This document shows positions 16,901 through 23,759 of a stretch of DNA of 27,541 bases, one piece after another. The notes below the pieces were generated by a model. That model was not told the DNA's origin. It worked only from the letters and a program-made list of their open reading frames with translations, and ran no database searches. A program made the translations under genes and the position numbers. Each line of letters starts with the position of its first letter. Within the stretch, counting starts at the first letter, position 1. This stretch comes from UA16 sp965661575 (GTDB taxonomy: Bacteria > Bacteroidota > Bacteroidia > Flavobacteriales_D > Sanyastnellaceae): positions 1-27,541 of the forward strand of contig CBFIEJ010000030.1 in the NCBI GenBank assembly GCA_965661575.1, given 5' to 3'.

Positions 16901-17606
16901 GCTCGTCTTTGAAAGTGATTCGGAGACGTCAGAGGTGATGTTGGATGTGCCCGGTTCTTATGGAGTGAGTTACACGGCTGTCTCCGATCGTGGATGTGTG
17001 GCATCCATTGCATTGGAGGATTCAGTGGTTGTTTTGCCTCGGCCTTCTGTTGGCTTTTACGCCGATCCTTACGCCGGCACTTTTGATGCTCCTGACCCCC
17101 TCAATAGTTCTTGGGTGTTCGAAAACGTTTCAGATGCAGGTCAGGCCATTTGGGACTTTGGTGATGGAGATCTTTCTTCCGAGTGGCACGGCACGCATGC
17201 CTATGATGCTTCCGGCACCTTCGAAGTATTGCTCACAGTGATCAATGATTTTGGTTGTGCTTCTGAATTCATGATGATTGTGGAAGTACTCGAGAGTCTT
17301 GAGGTCTATGTGCCGAATGCTTTCACTCCGCCTGAGCAGGGTTACGCTGACGGTATTAATGATGGGTGGAAACCCATCTTGTCTGATCCCAGTTTGGTTG
17401 ATCGTTATGAGCTGGTGGTATACAATCGATACGGTCAATTGGTCTGGGAGTCTCAAGATCCTTCAGCCCATTGGGTAGGCGAGGCGAAGGTCGGTGGATC
17501 ATACTTTGCACCTGGCGGGATTTACACTTGGGTCCTTCAGATCGACTCTAAAGCATTTTCGGAGTCATCGCGTCAGTGGAAAGGGCAGGTGAATTTGCTC
17601 CGATGA
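10938..17606 (+). CDS. Giant T9SS type B surface protein with Ig-like super-repeats and PKD domains
   Basis: The protein has 2222 residues. A signal peptide ends near SIAQ (cleavage about residue 36; hydrophobic core LWLLVVLGCL). From about residue 400 to 1400 there are Ig-like modules of ~80 aa, many with GGSWSGxG-type turns and GCSxxD ends, arranged as a higher-order repeat (separate entry). Residues ~1400-2120 are PKD-like, with characteristic FGNG (around 1572), FGDG (1654-1657) and WDFGDG (2072-2077) followed by HTY/HAY and GTY/GTF strands. Residues 2122-2222 are the CHU_C type B sorting domain: VYVPNAFTPP, DGINDGWKPIL, LVVYNRYGQLVWES, GGIYTWVLQID and a final GQVNLLR. Length and layout resemble Bacteroidota surface adhesins such as SprB-type proteins, but no close assignment is made. 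It lies head-to-head with the other T9SS cargo, 104 bases between starts. No PorP/SprF gene, a common partner of type B cargos, is adjacent. Confidence 0.9.
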   Translation: MSLSEKNKRLEFSAAKKLWLLVVLGCLHCTNQSIAQDCDSPCDGIDALGSFQIWLDSEGVCAPFVATLMSDVPSPLCGDFSYQWNVQGGQYEWSAGSLDSDASPSIVFLEPVFYEVELTVSAANSPACAIASSMAYVGAAEAPQVSVTQGGEICAFDTWETLVYVNPGNTAISSFAWIVNGDSIMSNAPAPLTMPFEEAGTAEIVAIVENTCGTASDTSFVEVRALPPVAVDYDYDWICQGAPVEVNASGADHYVWSSSATTLSGGAEGDSVAVYSMNNTIVGSVEGTTSYESLSCTASAGFQINSFFVPSISIVGDETICDGDLVAFESSVSSGGWSSSQAWSFDDSLVAGNYLDLSNLDLIAGDYAVNAEVVFDPFPVWLQPTGCTGSAELDFEIVNLPEVTAPQDLVFCNQDYNEFLPEGSPAGGSWEGLGILDGFFNPEGFDLGTVGLEYQFTDSNGCSSVDTSHVMINEPILASAGLDSSVCESSEWVNLTGFDEMESGVWSGPALMDPYSGLVDVGELPVGMNEFVYQIGEGSCVSADSVVWTVMEHPLALLSTQGSLACDSDTVWFEVFAGGGTLGEGNDYSFTWSDGVQFTAANDPFWIADIDEGFSFVFVEISDDEGCSDASSAFIEPIELPEIVLSDFWQLCNQSLEVTVPPFDPPLGMWSGEGVVHPDGIFNPALVGEGIHQLVYTATGPVGCSNSDSMQVEISTLDTISAGLDQVICEGTPELLLIDYLPVTGGWWSGEGVVDSSHIVATEELPVGFHEYIYHTGSSTCAQRDTVMIEVRSLPNATIETGTSEFCPEDSIALSAFPFGGSVESFMDYALEWSGENVQAIGGESFVLAPAVGPASSLVQLMITDAIGCTNVVEANFSIRPRPEVVVQDLLEACDQSISIPLPEAIPTGGSWEVPFAAEEIGSEGESFMPSGFGTGSWSMVYTFEDEFGCNASDTTALEITAPVVLSLASEVEACADVPVFQLPEVSEITGTWSGPGLLDVVGGSVDLTSLEVGQFQYLYSAGEASCLVTDSLNLVIHALPEITSSVVGLACPGDSVQILTQVNGNNTGIDFTWYAEDASTLTVAGSDADVIWDMPGTYAVELTAADTNGCSAQSVWDVLIPELPEVFAGSDLLLCNQSFSVTLNEANPVSNGQGSGLFYGLEAAEEAVQLEGVLDPMTLGLGTFEVEYVYLDSLTGCSASDTLQVVVEPVPEIFAGLDTAFCAGVDLVELGASSSELPAIWNGVGTSEQTALVNAIDGIIDLSLLSPGSYLFQYEGGQNSCFVSDERAVIVHDLPVIALELESMLCAGDLTYELPSPSPAGGSWSGFGVLDSIAGSFDVNLAANDYAVQYSVQDDSTGCGNFAAHTVRLHSIPVAEFPIIPQQCIGQGVTVLSSSTAVESYTWFYGDTLVSNSVDATVVSGEEGSLNLSLTVVNEWGCIDSVQQDVHWIAPPEAAFSLTEHSGCVPFNTGIESAVIGQVDLVQWSIDGAALVLESGDSILLEVPSSASGNILEMLVSNACGVDSMQDTLFVADVPSIQILETTDGGCSPFFAEFTFESDGQLDALMWNFGNGEETNGFAPVWPVFEAESEPIEYFAFLTASNNCGSVSDSVSVLVEPALAQAQFDLDVTSGCLPLSITATDYSAGGDMVHFEFGDGTMVSDSVAAHTYTAPGTYAVTQIVSGTCSVDTVEMNVTVHPAFELDFAPTNADACLGDSVWFDVTPSAPSSSIEIEWSTPLGAEILSVPAYVGMSSSGPQILSATATDSLHGCSAQSTFEVFVHSPLVIAIDSNIQSGCSPVMIALENQTEGGGQWSWSIGDEVPFSSAFSPELSLTNDGVVPLEQWIQVEVVSEWGCSSHDSVHVEVLPSPTGTFQLLDSVACGVPALMTTHFEAEESWQLAWFIDTVLVSAEDNVELEFSSVGHHVITLMSENEFGCHGLAQDSVEILDLPQVSLAAGPLMGCAPHLLEVEHASTGAVDWLLEIHLDSMLVFESDSETSEVMLDVPGSYGVSYTAVSDRGCVASIALEDSVVVLPRPSVGFYADPYAGTFDAPDPLNSSWVFENVSDAGQAIWDFGDGDLSSEWHGTHAYDASGTFEVLLTVINDFGCASEFMMIVEVLESLEVYVPNAFTPPEQGYADGINDGWKPILSDPSLVDRYELVVYNRYGQLVWESQDPSAHWVGEAKVGGSYFAPGGIYTWVLQIDSKAFSESSRQWKGQVNLLR
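12171..14950 (+). repeat. Higher-order ~242 aa repeat of three Ig-like modules (A-B-C)
   Basis: Module A starts with a CNQ-like motif; the marker Cys is at residues 412, 652, 894 and 1136 (spacing 240, 242, 242). Module B carries AGLDxxxC or a variant; its Cys is at 487, 729, 975 and 1223 (spacing 242, 246, 248). Module C carries LACxxD or a variant; its Cys is at 566, 807 and 1052 (spacing 241, 245). After the fourth B, the next A-like module (Cys at 1307) comes only 171 residues after the fourth A, as if one C module of ~70 aa were missing. The array is therefore ABC-ABC-ABC-AB-A. Confidence 0.8.
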
Positions 17607-17628
17607 GCGGCTGAATGAATTAGTTTTG
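17594..17628 (+). promoter_or_regulatory. Candidate Bacteroidota-type promoter for the GreA/GreB-like gene
   Basis: TTTG (17594-17597) is followed after 23 bases by TAGTTTTG (17621-17628), a perfect TAnnTTTG. The spacer is at the upper limit of the described range. The start codon at 17655 lies 26 bases downstream. The -33 part falls inside the end of the preceding T9SS gene. Confidence 0.4.
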
Positions 17629-17654
17629 GTGTTCAATTGCTGAACGAATAAACG

Positions 17655-18104
17655 ATGCCCTCGCTCAAATCGAATTGGACAAAATTGATTGATGAACAGC
17701 TGCGACTGCGCTTGAAATCCCTGCGCAGAGAGCAGGTGCAATTGGAAGAGTCCAAGGGTTCGGCCACCAAGAGTTCTGCCGGAGACAAGCATGAGACAGG
17801 AAGGGCGATGATGGAGCAGGAGTTGACGCGCATTCAAGCACAGATAGAATCAGCTCGCAAGCAATTGAATGAGTTGGGGCAAATGCCTTCGAATGCATCT
17901 GAAAAAGTGGCTTGGGGAACAGCGGTGCGCACCAAACAAGGCGTGTATTTCCTTTCGGTTCCTTTAGGTCGAGTGAAGGAATCAGCAGAGCCTCTATTTG
18001 CCATTTCCGCAGGTTCGCCGCTGGGCCAGTTGTTGTTGGGGAAGCGCACGGGGGATTCTGTCACCTTTCGAGGCAATGAATTCAATCTTTTGGAGGTGCA
18101 TTGA
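17655..18104 (+). CDS. GreA/GreB-like transcription elongation factor family protein (Bacteroidota short form)
   Basis: The protein has 149 residues. An N-terminal coiled-coil-like helical pair (about residues 8-75) contains the conserved SSAGDKHETGRAMMEQEL, and a C-terminal FKBP-like half contains VAWGTAVRTKQGVYFLSVPL, AISAGSPLGQLLLGKRTGD and FNLLEVH. The SPxGxLLLGKxxGD segment is the signature of the GreA/GreB C-terminal domain. Relatives across Bacteroidota are about 150 aa and are often mislabelled as 3-oxoacyl-ACP synthase, which the sequence does not support. Gre factors bind the RNA polymerase secondary channel and stimulate transcript cleavage; the acidic tip residues that do this are not obvious here, so the exact activity is uncertain. 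The gene converges on the beta-mannosidase with 12 bases between the stops. Confidence 0.7.
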   Translation: MPSLKSNWTKLIDEQLRLRLKSLRREQVQLEESKGSATKSSAGDKHETGRAMMEQELTRIQAQIESARKQLNELGQMPSNASEKVAWGTAVRTKQGVYFLSVPLGRVKESAEPLFAISAGSPLGQLLLGKRTGDSVTFRGNEFNLLEVH

Positions 18105-18116
18105 TCGGACCTGAAT

Positions 18117-20714
18117 TCATTGAAATTCGGCGAGATGTTCCGACCAAAAAGAATGGGGTGCTGAGGATGCCGTTGTTGATGGAAAAAATCGCACTTTCCG
18201 AGCATTTTCTTTCCCCGGGAGCAGTAAAAATCCGTTCTCAGAGAACCTGCCGTCCGCTGTGCTTTGAAGACGAACACCGTAGGCAATGCTGTCGGAAGAA
18301 ATGATCAGTTCATCTCCTGTTTGCGCGATGTCAATGTGCGCATTTGGCCATTGAATCGTCGAAGGTTTCGATGTTAAAACATGTCCGTTGTCGATGAGTT
18401 CGCCGCTGCGCTTTGTCCATTTCCAGGAAATGATTGGGGATCCTATTGGAATGTCAGGAAAGTTCTGTTCGATGGTTTTGAAAGCAGCTATATTGATGCT
18501 CCTTGATGCTTCATGTTGAATCTCACCCCCAGCACTTCTCCATTGCACAATGAGGTTGGAATCATCGATTTCAATGGGTCCATGATTGTGCAGCTGCAAG
18601 GAGGATTGGGAGGAGTCGGAGCGATTCCAGATGGCACGGCAATCGGCATTGGCATGTCGTACAGCATGATGAGCCAATTTCCAGCGACCAGCATGATCAA
18701 CGGTCGACCATGAGACCGTTGGCCAAACGTCATTCAATTGCCAGTACAGGGATCCGGCTATTTTTCCATGACTATTCCTGTGGCGTTCGATGGCTTCGCG
18801 AAGTCCTATCGCTTGCGTCAACTGACTGAGGTAGATCCAGCGGCGTAATGCGGTTGTTTCACCACTTTGTGTATGCTCAGCGCTGAGCAGAGGATCCGCC
18901 GCATAACGTCTCGTGTATATGCGCATCATGCCCCAACCATCGAGTCCCGCTTGCAGCCATTCCATACTGGAACGTTGTCGAAACTGCAGAGCCTCGTCTT
19001 CCCATTGGGTGATTCCAACTTCATTCAGCGTCCTTTGATTGGGTAAGCTTTGAAGTCCAAATTCGGTGGCAAAACGCCCGCCATGATTGCTGTAATAGTC
19101 GAAGTCTAATGTGTCAAACCAAACACGCCAGGCGTGTTCATCGCCTGAAAGCAGGGGGGCTTTTTGATGTGGATCCGACATCGGTGATGATGGCCAATAC
19201 TCTAAATCTGTCAATGAGTCGATGGCATTGGGCAATAGGGTGTCAAATAGGGCGCTGTATGCTTTTTCCGTTTCAACGGAGTCTTCTCCGTGCAATTCAA
19301 ACGCTTCTGCCCAGCCCCAATTTTGCCAAGCGTGCATGGATTCATTGTTTCCACATAGAATGCCGATGCACGGGTGGTTTCTCATCTTTTTCAGTTGGTC
19401 AATTGCTTCAAATTTCACATTGGCTTGATGCGCAGAATCTCCTCGAACCATGCCGCACGCGAACATGAAATCTTGCCAAAGGAGCAGACCGTTTTCATCA
19501 CAAGCGTTCAAGAATGACTCACTGGGGTAAACTCCTCCTCCCCAAATGCGGAGCATGTTCATATTGGCTTGAGTCGCGGAAGCAATCAACTCATCCTCCA
19601 AGTTCAATGAGCGAGCTGGAAAATAGTCTGGCGGTATGATATTGGCTCCCTTGGCAAAGAAGGGTTGACCATTCACTTCACATTGGAAGGAAGTGCCCCA
19701 ATCGTCTGGAGTCCGGTTCCATTGAATTTCTCGGATGCCAAAACGCACGCGGATGCTGTGGTCAATCCCACTCCAATTCAGCGCATACAAGGGTTGATTG
19801 CCCATTCCCCTCGGCCACCAGAGTTCGGGGGAAGAAATGTGCAATTGACATCGCCCAGATTCCCACGGTGTCGTGTGCCATCTCACGGGTTCATTTCGAG
19901 GTCCCGAAAGGCTAAGTTGACCGTCGTGGATGCTGGACGGCGCATTGATTTCGTAGATCGCCTCGTTTTCATCAATTGACATGAGGGTGAGCAGGATATC
20001 CTGTGATTGTAAGATGCTTTTTTCTCGCAGAATCACAGGGCGCCAGATGGCGCAGGAGGTGAGTCTCGGTCCCCAATCCCACCCAAATTGGTATTTCGCC
20101 TTCCGAGTGACACTGCTTGTTCGCTCATCCAATGGACGATTTTCATTGCTCGTTGGGATGAGGCGCGGCTGATATGCCATGATGTCTTGACCAGATTTGA
20201 CGGCTGATTTTAGGGTGATTTGAAGGGTGCAGGGAGATTGGATGGCCTCTGGTATTGGCAGGACATACGTGCGATGCATGTTTTCTGTTTCCAAGAGCAA
20301 GGTTCCATTTAATCTGATTTCAGCATAGGTGTCAATCCCTTGAAACACCAACTCCTGCGTTGGCGCGGTGGACGAATCTTTGCTTTGTAGCAGATTGAAA
20401 ACACACCGATACAGCCAATCTTCATTTTCCACCCATTGTGCAGTTCGTTCATTCGTTCCTTGGTAGGGGTCATTCAGTCGTCCTTGTCGCATGAGATCAA
20501 GCATGACATCGCCGGGAACATGTGCCGGCATCCAGGAAGTGTCCCCGCTTTTCTGGAATTCCCAGGCTTCGTTCAGCACGACCTCTCGGGGTGAAACTTC
20601 GTGCTTGACGTTTTGAACGTCCAAACAGCCAGTGGATGCAGCGAGCAAAGTTGCCATCAGAAAAGGCAATAGCGAGCGCTCATTCCATGCGATAATTGAT
20701 CTTTTTACAGCCAT
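18117..20714 (-). CDS. GH2 beta-mannosidase, predicted lipoprotein
   Basis: The protein has 865 residues; the ATG is at 20712-20714. The N-terminus (SLLPFLMATLLAASTGC) is a lipoprotein signal with Cys30 as the lipidated residue. The GH2 order is complete: a sugar-binding jelly roll (about residues 45-230, with VPGDVMLDL and the beta-mannosidase-typical KYQFGWDWGPR), an Ig-like sandwich (to ~330), and a TIM barrel. The barrel carries the acid/base Glu458 in GNNE (455-458), the nucleophile Glu551 in ATEFGLQSLP, MLRIWGGGVYPS (387-398) and YWQLNDVWP (657-665). A further beta domain follows. The enzyme releases terminal beta-linked mannose from manno-oligosaccharides or N-glycan cores. It lies 15 bases after the regulator gene on the same strand, so the two are very likely co-transcribed. 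The lipid anchor places it in the periplasm or at the surface. Confidence 0.92.
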   Translation of the reverse strand: MAVKRSIIAWNERSLLPFLMATLLAASTGCLDVQNVKHEVSPREVVLNEAWEFQKSGDTSWMPAHVPGDVMLDLMRQGRLNDPYQGTNERTAQWVENEDWLYRCVFNLLQSKDSSTAPTQELVFQGIDTYAEIRLNGTLLLETENMHRTYVLPIPEAIQSPCTLQITLKSAVKSGQDIMAYQPRLIPTSNENRPLDERTSSVTRKAKYQFGWDWGPRLTSCAIWRPVILREKSILQSQDILLTLMSIDENEAIYEINAPSSIHDGQLSLSGPRNEPVRWHTTPWESGRCQLHISSPELWWPRGMGNQPLYALNWSGIDHSIRVRFGIREIQWNRTPDDWGTSFQCEVNGQPFFAKGANIIPPDYFPARSLNLEDELIASATQANMNMLRIWGGGVYPSESFLNACDENGLLLWQDFMFACGMVRGDSAHQANVKFEAIDQLKKMRNHPCIGILCGNNESMHAWQNWGWAEAFELHGEDSVETEKAYSALFDTLLPNAIDSLTDLEYWPSSPMSDPHQKAPLLSGDEHAWRVWFDTLDFDYYSNHGGRFATEFGLQSLPNQRTLNEVGITQWEDEALQFRQRSSMEWLQAGLDGWGMMRIYTRRYAADPLLSAEHTQSGETTALRRWIYLSQLTQAIGLREAIERHRNSHGKIAGSLYWQLNDVWPTVSWSTVDHAGRWKLAHHAVRHANADCRAIWNRSDSSQSSLQLHNHGPIEIDDSNLIVQWRSAGGEIQHEASRSINIAAFKTIEQNFPDIPIGSPIISWKWTKRSGELIDNGHVLTSKPSTIQWPNAHIDIAQTGDELIISSDSIAYGVRLQSTADGRFSENGFLLLPGKENARKVRFFPSTTASSAPHSFWSEHLAEFQ

Positions 20715-20729
20715 GGTTTTCTTTGAGGC

Positions 20730-23696
20730 TTAGACGTTTTGAATGAAGGCAAGAAGATTTTGCTCTTTCTGCAACCCCAGTCGCTTGCGCAGTCTCGATC
20801 GACTGACTTCGACGGCTCGCAGCGAAACAAACATCAAGGATGCAATTTCTTTGGAGGAAAGATTCATGCGCAGGTAGGTGCAAAGCTTCAAGTCGGTTTT
20901 GGTCAATGCAGGAAACTGCTCTGTGATTCGTTTGTGGAATTCCACATGGACTTGGTCAAATTGCTTGGTGAAGGTATCCCATGCATCGTCCAGTTTGCCA
21001 CCCTCCTTGATGATGTTCAAAAGACCGTCAATCTCGTATCTATTTTCACTGGGGATCTGGGATTTAAGCGACTGTAAATTGGTGTCAATGGTTTGGATGA
21101 GCTGAGATTTTTGCACCAAGTGCATCGTGGCTGAAGCGAGTTCTTTATTTTTCGCTGCCAATTGCTGCTCCTTGGCTTCAGTTTTTTGAGCGCGTAGTGC
21201 AATCTCCGTTTCTTCCATGGAGGCTTTCATGGCCTTTTCGATTTCAATTCTTTTGTTGTGTTCTTTTTGTTTCTGAATCAAGTGGTCTGCTTCTAGGATG
21301 CGTTGATTTCTGCGGATGAACACGGCGACAAGTCCGAGCGACAACAAAAAGCCAAGTCCTCTAACCCAAGGAAGCTGATACCAATAAGGCTTTACGATGA
21401 TGGTTACTGGAGTAGCTTCACACGGGATATTTTCGCCAATGAAAGCGCGGAACTCCACCTCATGGGTTCCGGGTTGCAACCCGGATAGGGTGATGCGAGA
21501 ATTGGATGTGGGGCGCGACCATTGTTGGGCAACGTTTTGAATGCGCCACTGGTATTCGATCAATCCTGCCCAATCGGAATTGAGTCCACTCAGCTTAAAT
21601 TCCAGCGCATGAACACCGGCTTCCAATTGGATGATGCCTTCTTCAATGGATGCATCTGAATTGGGAGTGTTGAGGTGGGTGACTTCGTGGATGCGCAAGA
21701 GGGGCAGTGTCTGGCTATCGTGCATGAGCTGAGGTCTGAGGTAAGTAAATCCCCTTTCCACCGGGATGCACACTTGGCCATTGCTCAGGAATTCAATCGA
21801 TTCAAAGGGAGTGGGTACTGGGTTTTGTTCCATGAAGGCAAACCTGGATTGAGTGTCATCCAACACCGAGAGCCCCCCCAATGGTAGCATGCGAACAGAC
21901 TGATTCTCGAAAATCCAAATGTCGCCCGCTGGGCTATTCATGATGCGTTGATACGGTCGGTTTTCATCTATCCATAAGTTCAGCGCACTGCTGTCCGGCG
22001 CCATGCGATCGGATGCTTGGTTCCAGCGATAAAAGCCTTGAGAAGTCGCGAAGATCATCCCATTGTCGAGGTTGCATAGGTTGATCTGCAGTGGTTGCGG
22101 AAAGCCTGAGGTTTCGTCATATACCTTCATGCGCAGGAGTGTCCGTTCTTGTTCATCAAGTTCTAAACGAAAAGCGCCTTTGTACGGGTGTGAAACCCAC
22201 CAGGTGCCCCTAGACTCTTCGCGAAGAAACCGGGAGCTTTCATCGAAGCCCTCGATTCGCCCTCGATTTTGCCAGCGACTCCGCGGGTGACGACCGCGGG
22301 CGGTGTATTGAATTTGAATCAGTCCGAGATAGGTTCCTGCATACCATATGGTCGGATCCGAAGAAGCCCAAATATTCCAAACTCCTGTTTCGGTTACAAT
22401 AGGATAGAACGTTCCGTCTTGGATGATTCCGGCGCCAGAACGATGGCATACCCAAACGTCATTTTGTCTTTCAGACAATGACCAAATTGGACCTGAGATG
22501 CCATCAACTGCTTCCAAGGCGGCTCCATCAGCAGATTGAAAATATACGGATTGAGAAGTGCCCCAATACTTCGTGCCATCGGCGAGGTGCAGTGATGAGT
22601 AGCCTGTTTCTTTGATCCTTTCCAAGCCTTTGGGAGAGCGATGCGGCCAGTTGTATTTGATGAGGTCCACGCCTCCGTCAAGTCCGACCCACAGGTTACC
22701 ACGCGCGTCTGCTTTCATGTTGAGAACGCTATTGCTGATCATTCCGGATTCTTGGGTGTACGGATTTTGATACGATTCTAAGTCTGTGGTGCTTACGATT
22801 CCTCCGCTTGACGTGCCGATCAGCCAATTGCCTGCATGCTTTAGAATGCAATTCGCTCGAACTCGTCTTAAGTGCATGCTCAGCAAAGAATCGCTTGCCT
22901 TCCAAGTAGAGCCATTCCATATCTGAATTCCGTGATCGTGTGTGAGGATTGTCAGCTGTTCATTTTGCTTGTCCAAAACGCCTTCCATTTTCCATTCATT
23001 GTCAAGTGGGATTTTTTCTATTTCTGATCCGAGCCAATCGAAAAAATGAATGAAGCCTTCTGTTTGGAGTGCAACACCATCGCTCCATTTGGCTGCGTTG
23101 CGAATCGGTCCAGTGAGCCATTCCTCGTAGTCACCCTTTGACGTTATGGATCCGGCGAATTCAGAACAACTGAAAATTGCACGAGGAATAGAATCGACTT
23201 CGTCAATGGTGTTGGGGGGTATGAACATGCGCCAAACATCATCAAAGTTGCCGGACCTCGTTAGAATGGATTGCGTGCAGTCGGTCCATCGAAGATCATC
23301 TCCGGTCGAATCGAATTGAAGGATGCCAACGAATCCCTGGCCACCGCAAAAAAGGAGATTATCGAAACTTGCTACAGATTTCGCCTGAGCTCCATTTGGA
23401 AGGTCGTTCAACGTCCAGTCATTCCCATCAAATAACAGCAATCCAAGGTTGTTGGCCACAGCGATGTGATTCGGGTCACCAACGGATAAGTAAGTGCATT
23501 GGGTGCCGCCGCCCATTGTTTTTCGGTCGAAGTTTTGGATGACAGCCTCTGTGTCATCCGTGTTGGCAAAACACGTTACCCGGAAGATGAGTCCGAACCC
23601 AAGGAGTAGGGGAGCGAGAGGAGGGAATTTAGGTGATGTGGATTCGATGGTGGTGTGTAAGTATCGCTTGAATGCCATAAAAACTAAGGGTTTCAT
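20730..23696 (-). CDS. Membrane-bound one-component regulator: beta-propeller sensor, Y_Y_Y domain, LuxR-type HTH
   Basis: The protein has 988 residues; the ATG is at 23694-23696, and Met7 is an alternative. A signal segment (LAPLLLGFGLIFRVTCFAN) is followed by repeated propeller blades of the Reg_prop/sensor type (about 60-660; for example GNLWVGLDGGVDLI, WLIGTSSGGIVS, GDIWIFENQSVRML). Next come a Y_Y_Y domain (about 685-770, ending YWYQLPWVRG), one membrane helix (about 776-795), a long coiled coil (about 797-880) and a LuxR/GerE HTH (about 928-985: LTKTDLKLCTYLR, SSKEIASLMFVSLRAVEVSRSRLRKRLGL). There is no histidine kinase or receiver domain, so the periplasmic signal must pass directly to the DNA-binding end, presumably through dimer rearrangement. 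It heads an operon with the beta-mannosidase and is divergent from the GH3 operon, so it probably controls both in response to a sugar ligand. That target assignment is inference. Confidence 0.88.
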   Translation of the reverse strand: MKPLVFMAFKRYLHTTIESTSPKFPPLAPLLLGFGLIFRVTCFANTDDTEAVIQNFDRKTMGGGTQCTYLSVGDPNHIAVANNLGLLLFDGNDWTLNDLPNGAQAKSVASFDNLLFCGGQGFVGILQFDSTGDDLRWTDCTQSILTRSGNFDDVWRMFIPPNTIDEVDSIPRAIFSCSEFAGSITSKGDYEEWLTGPIRNAAKWSDGVALQTEGFIHFFDWLGSEIEKIPLDNEWKMEGVLDKQNEQLTILTHDHGIQIWNGSTWKASDSLLSMHLRRVRANCILKHAGNWLIGTSSGGIVSTTDLESYQNPYTQESGMISNSVLNMKADARGNLWVGLDGGVDLIKYNWPHRSPKGLERIKETGYSSLHLADGTKYWGTSQSVYFQSADGAALEAVDGISGPIWSLSERQNDVWVCHRSGAGIIQDGTFYPIVTETGVWNIWASSDPTIWYAGTYLGLIQIQYTARGRHPRSRWQNRGRIEGFDESSRFLREESRGTWWVSHPYKGAFRLELDEQERTLLRMKVYDETSGFPQPLQINLCNLDNGMIFATSQGFYRWNQASDRMAPDSSALNLWIDENRPYQRIMNSPAGDIWIFENQSVRMLPLGGLSVLDDTQSRFAFMEQNPVPTPFESIEFLSNGQVCIPVERGFTYLRPQLMHDSQTLPLLRIHEVTHLNTPNSDASIEEGIIQLEAGVHALEFKLSGLNSDWAGLIEYQWRIQNVAQQWSRPTSNSRITLSGLQPGTHEVEFRAFIGENIPCEATPVTIIVKPYWYQLPWVRGLGFLLSLGLVAVFIRRNQRILEADHLIQKQKEHNKRIEIEKAMKASMEETEIALRAQKTEAKEQQLAAKNKELASATMHLVQKSQLIQTIDTNLQSLKSQIPSENRYEIDGLLNIIKEGGKLDDAWDTFTKQFDQVHVEFHKRITEQFPALTKTDLKLCTYLRMNLSSKEIASLMFVSLRAVEVSRSRLRKRLGLQKEQNLLAFIQNV

Positions 23697-23719
23697 TGAT
23701 ATCGGCTAGAACTCAAGGG

Positions 23720-23727
23720 CAAATATA
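23720..23727 (-). promoter_or_regulatory. Candidate -7 element (TATATTTG) for the regulator operon
   Basis: On the minus strand TATATTTG matches TAnnTTTG exactly and ends 23 bases before the regulator's ATG. No TTTG lies at the expected 17-23 bases upstream; a regulated promoter may tolerate this. The rest of the divergent gap (23697-23759) shows no clear dyad. Confidence 0.35.
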
Positions 23728-23759
23728 AGAGGGAATGTTAAGGTTGTTGTGCAGGTAAT

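Noticed and set aside
17655..18104. 3-oxoacyl-ACP synthase, a common database label for this small family
   Set aside because: At 149 aa, with a coiled coil plus the GreA/GreB C-terminal signature and no ketosynthase active-site motif, the label does not fit.
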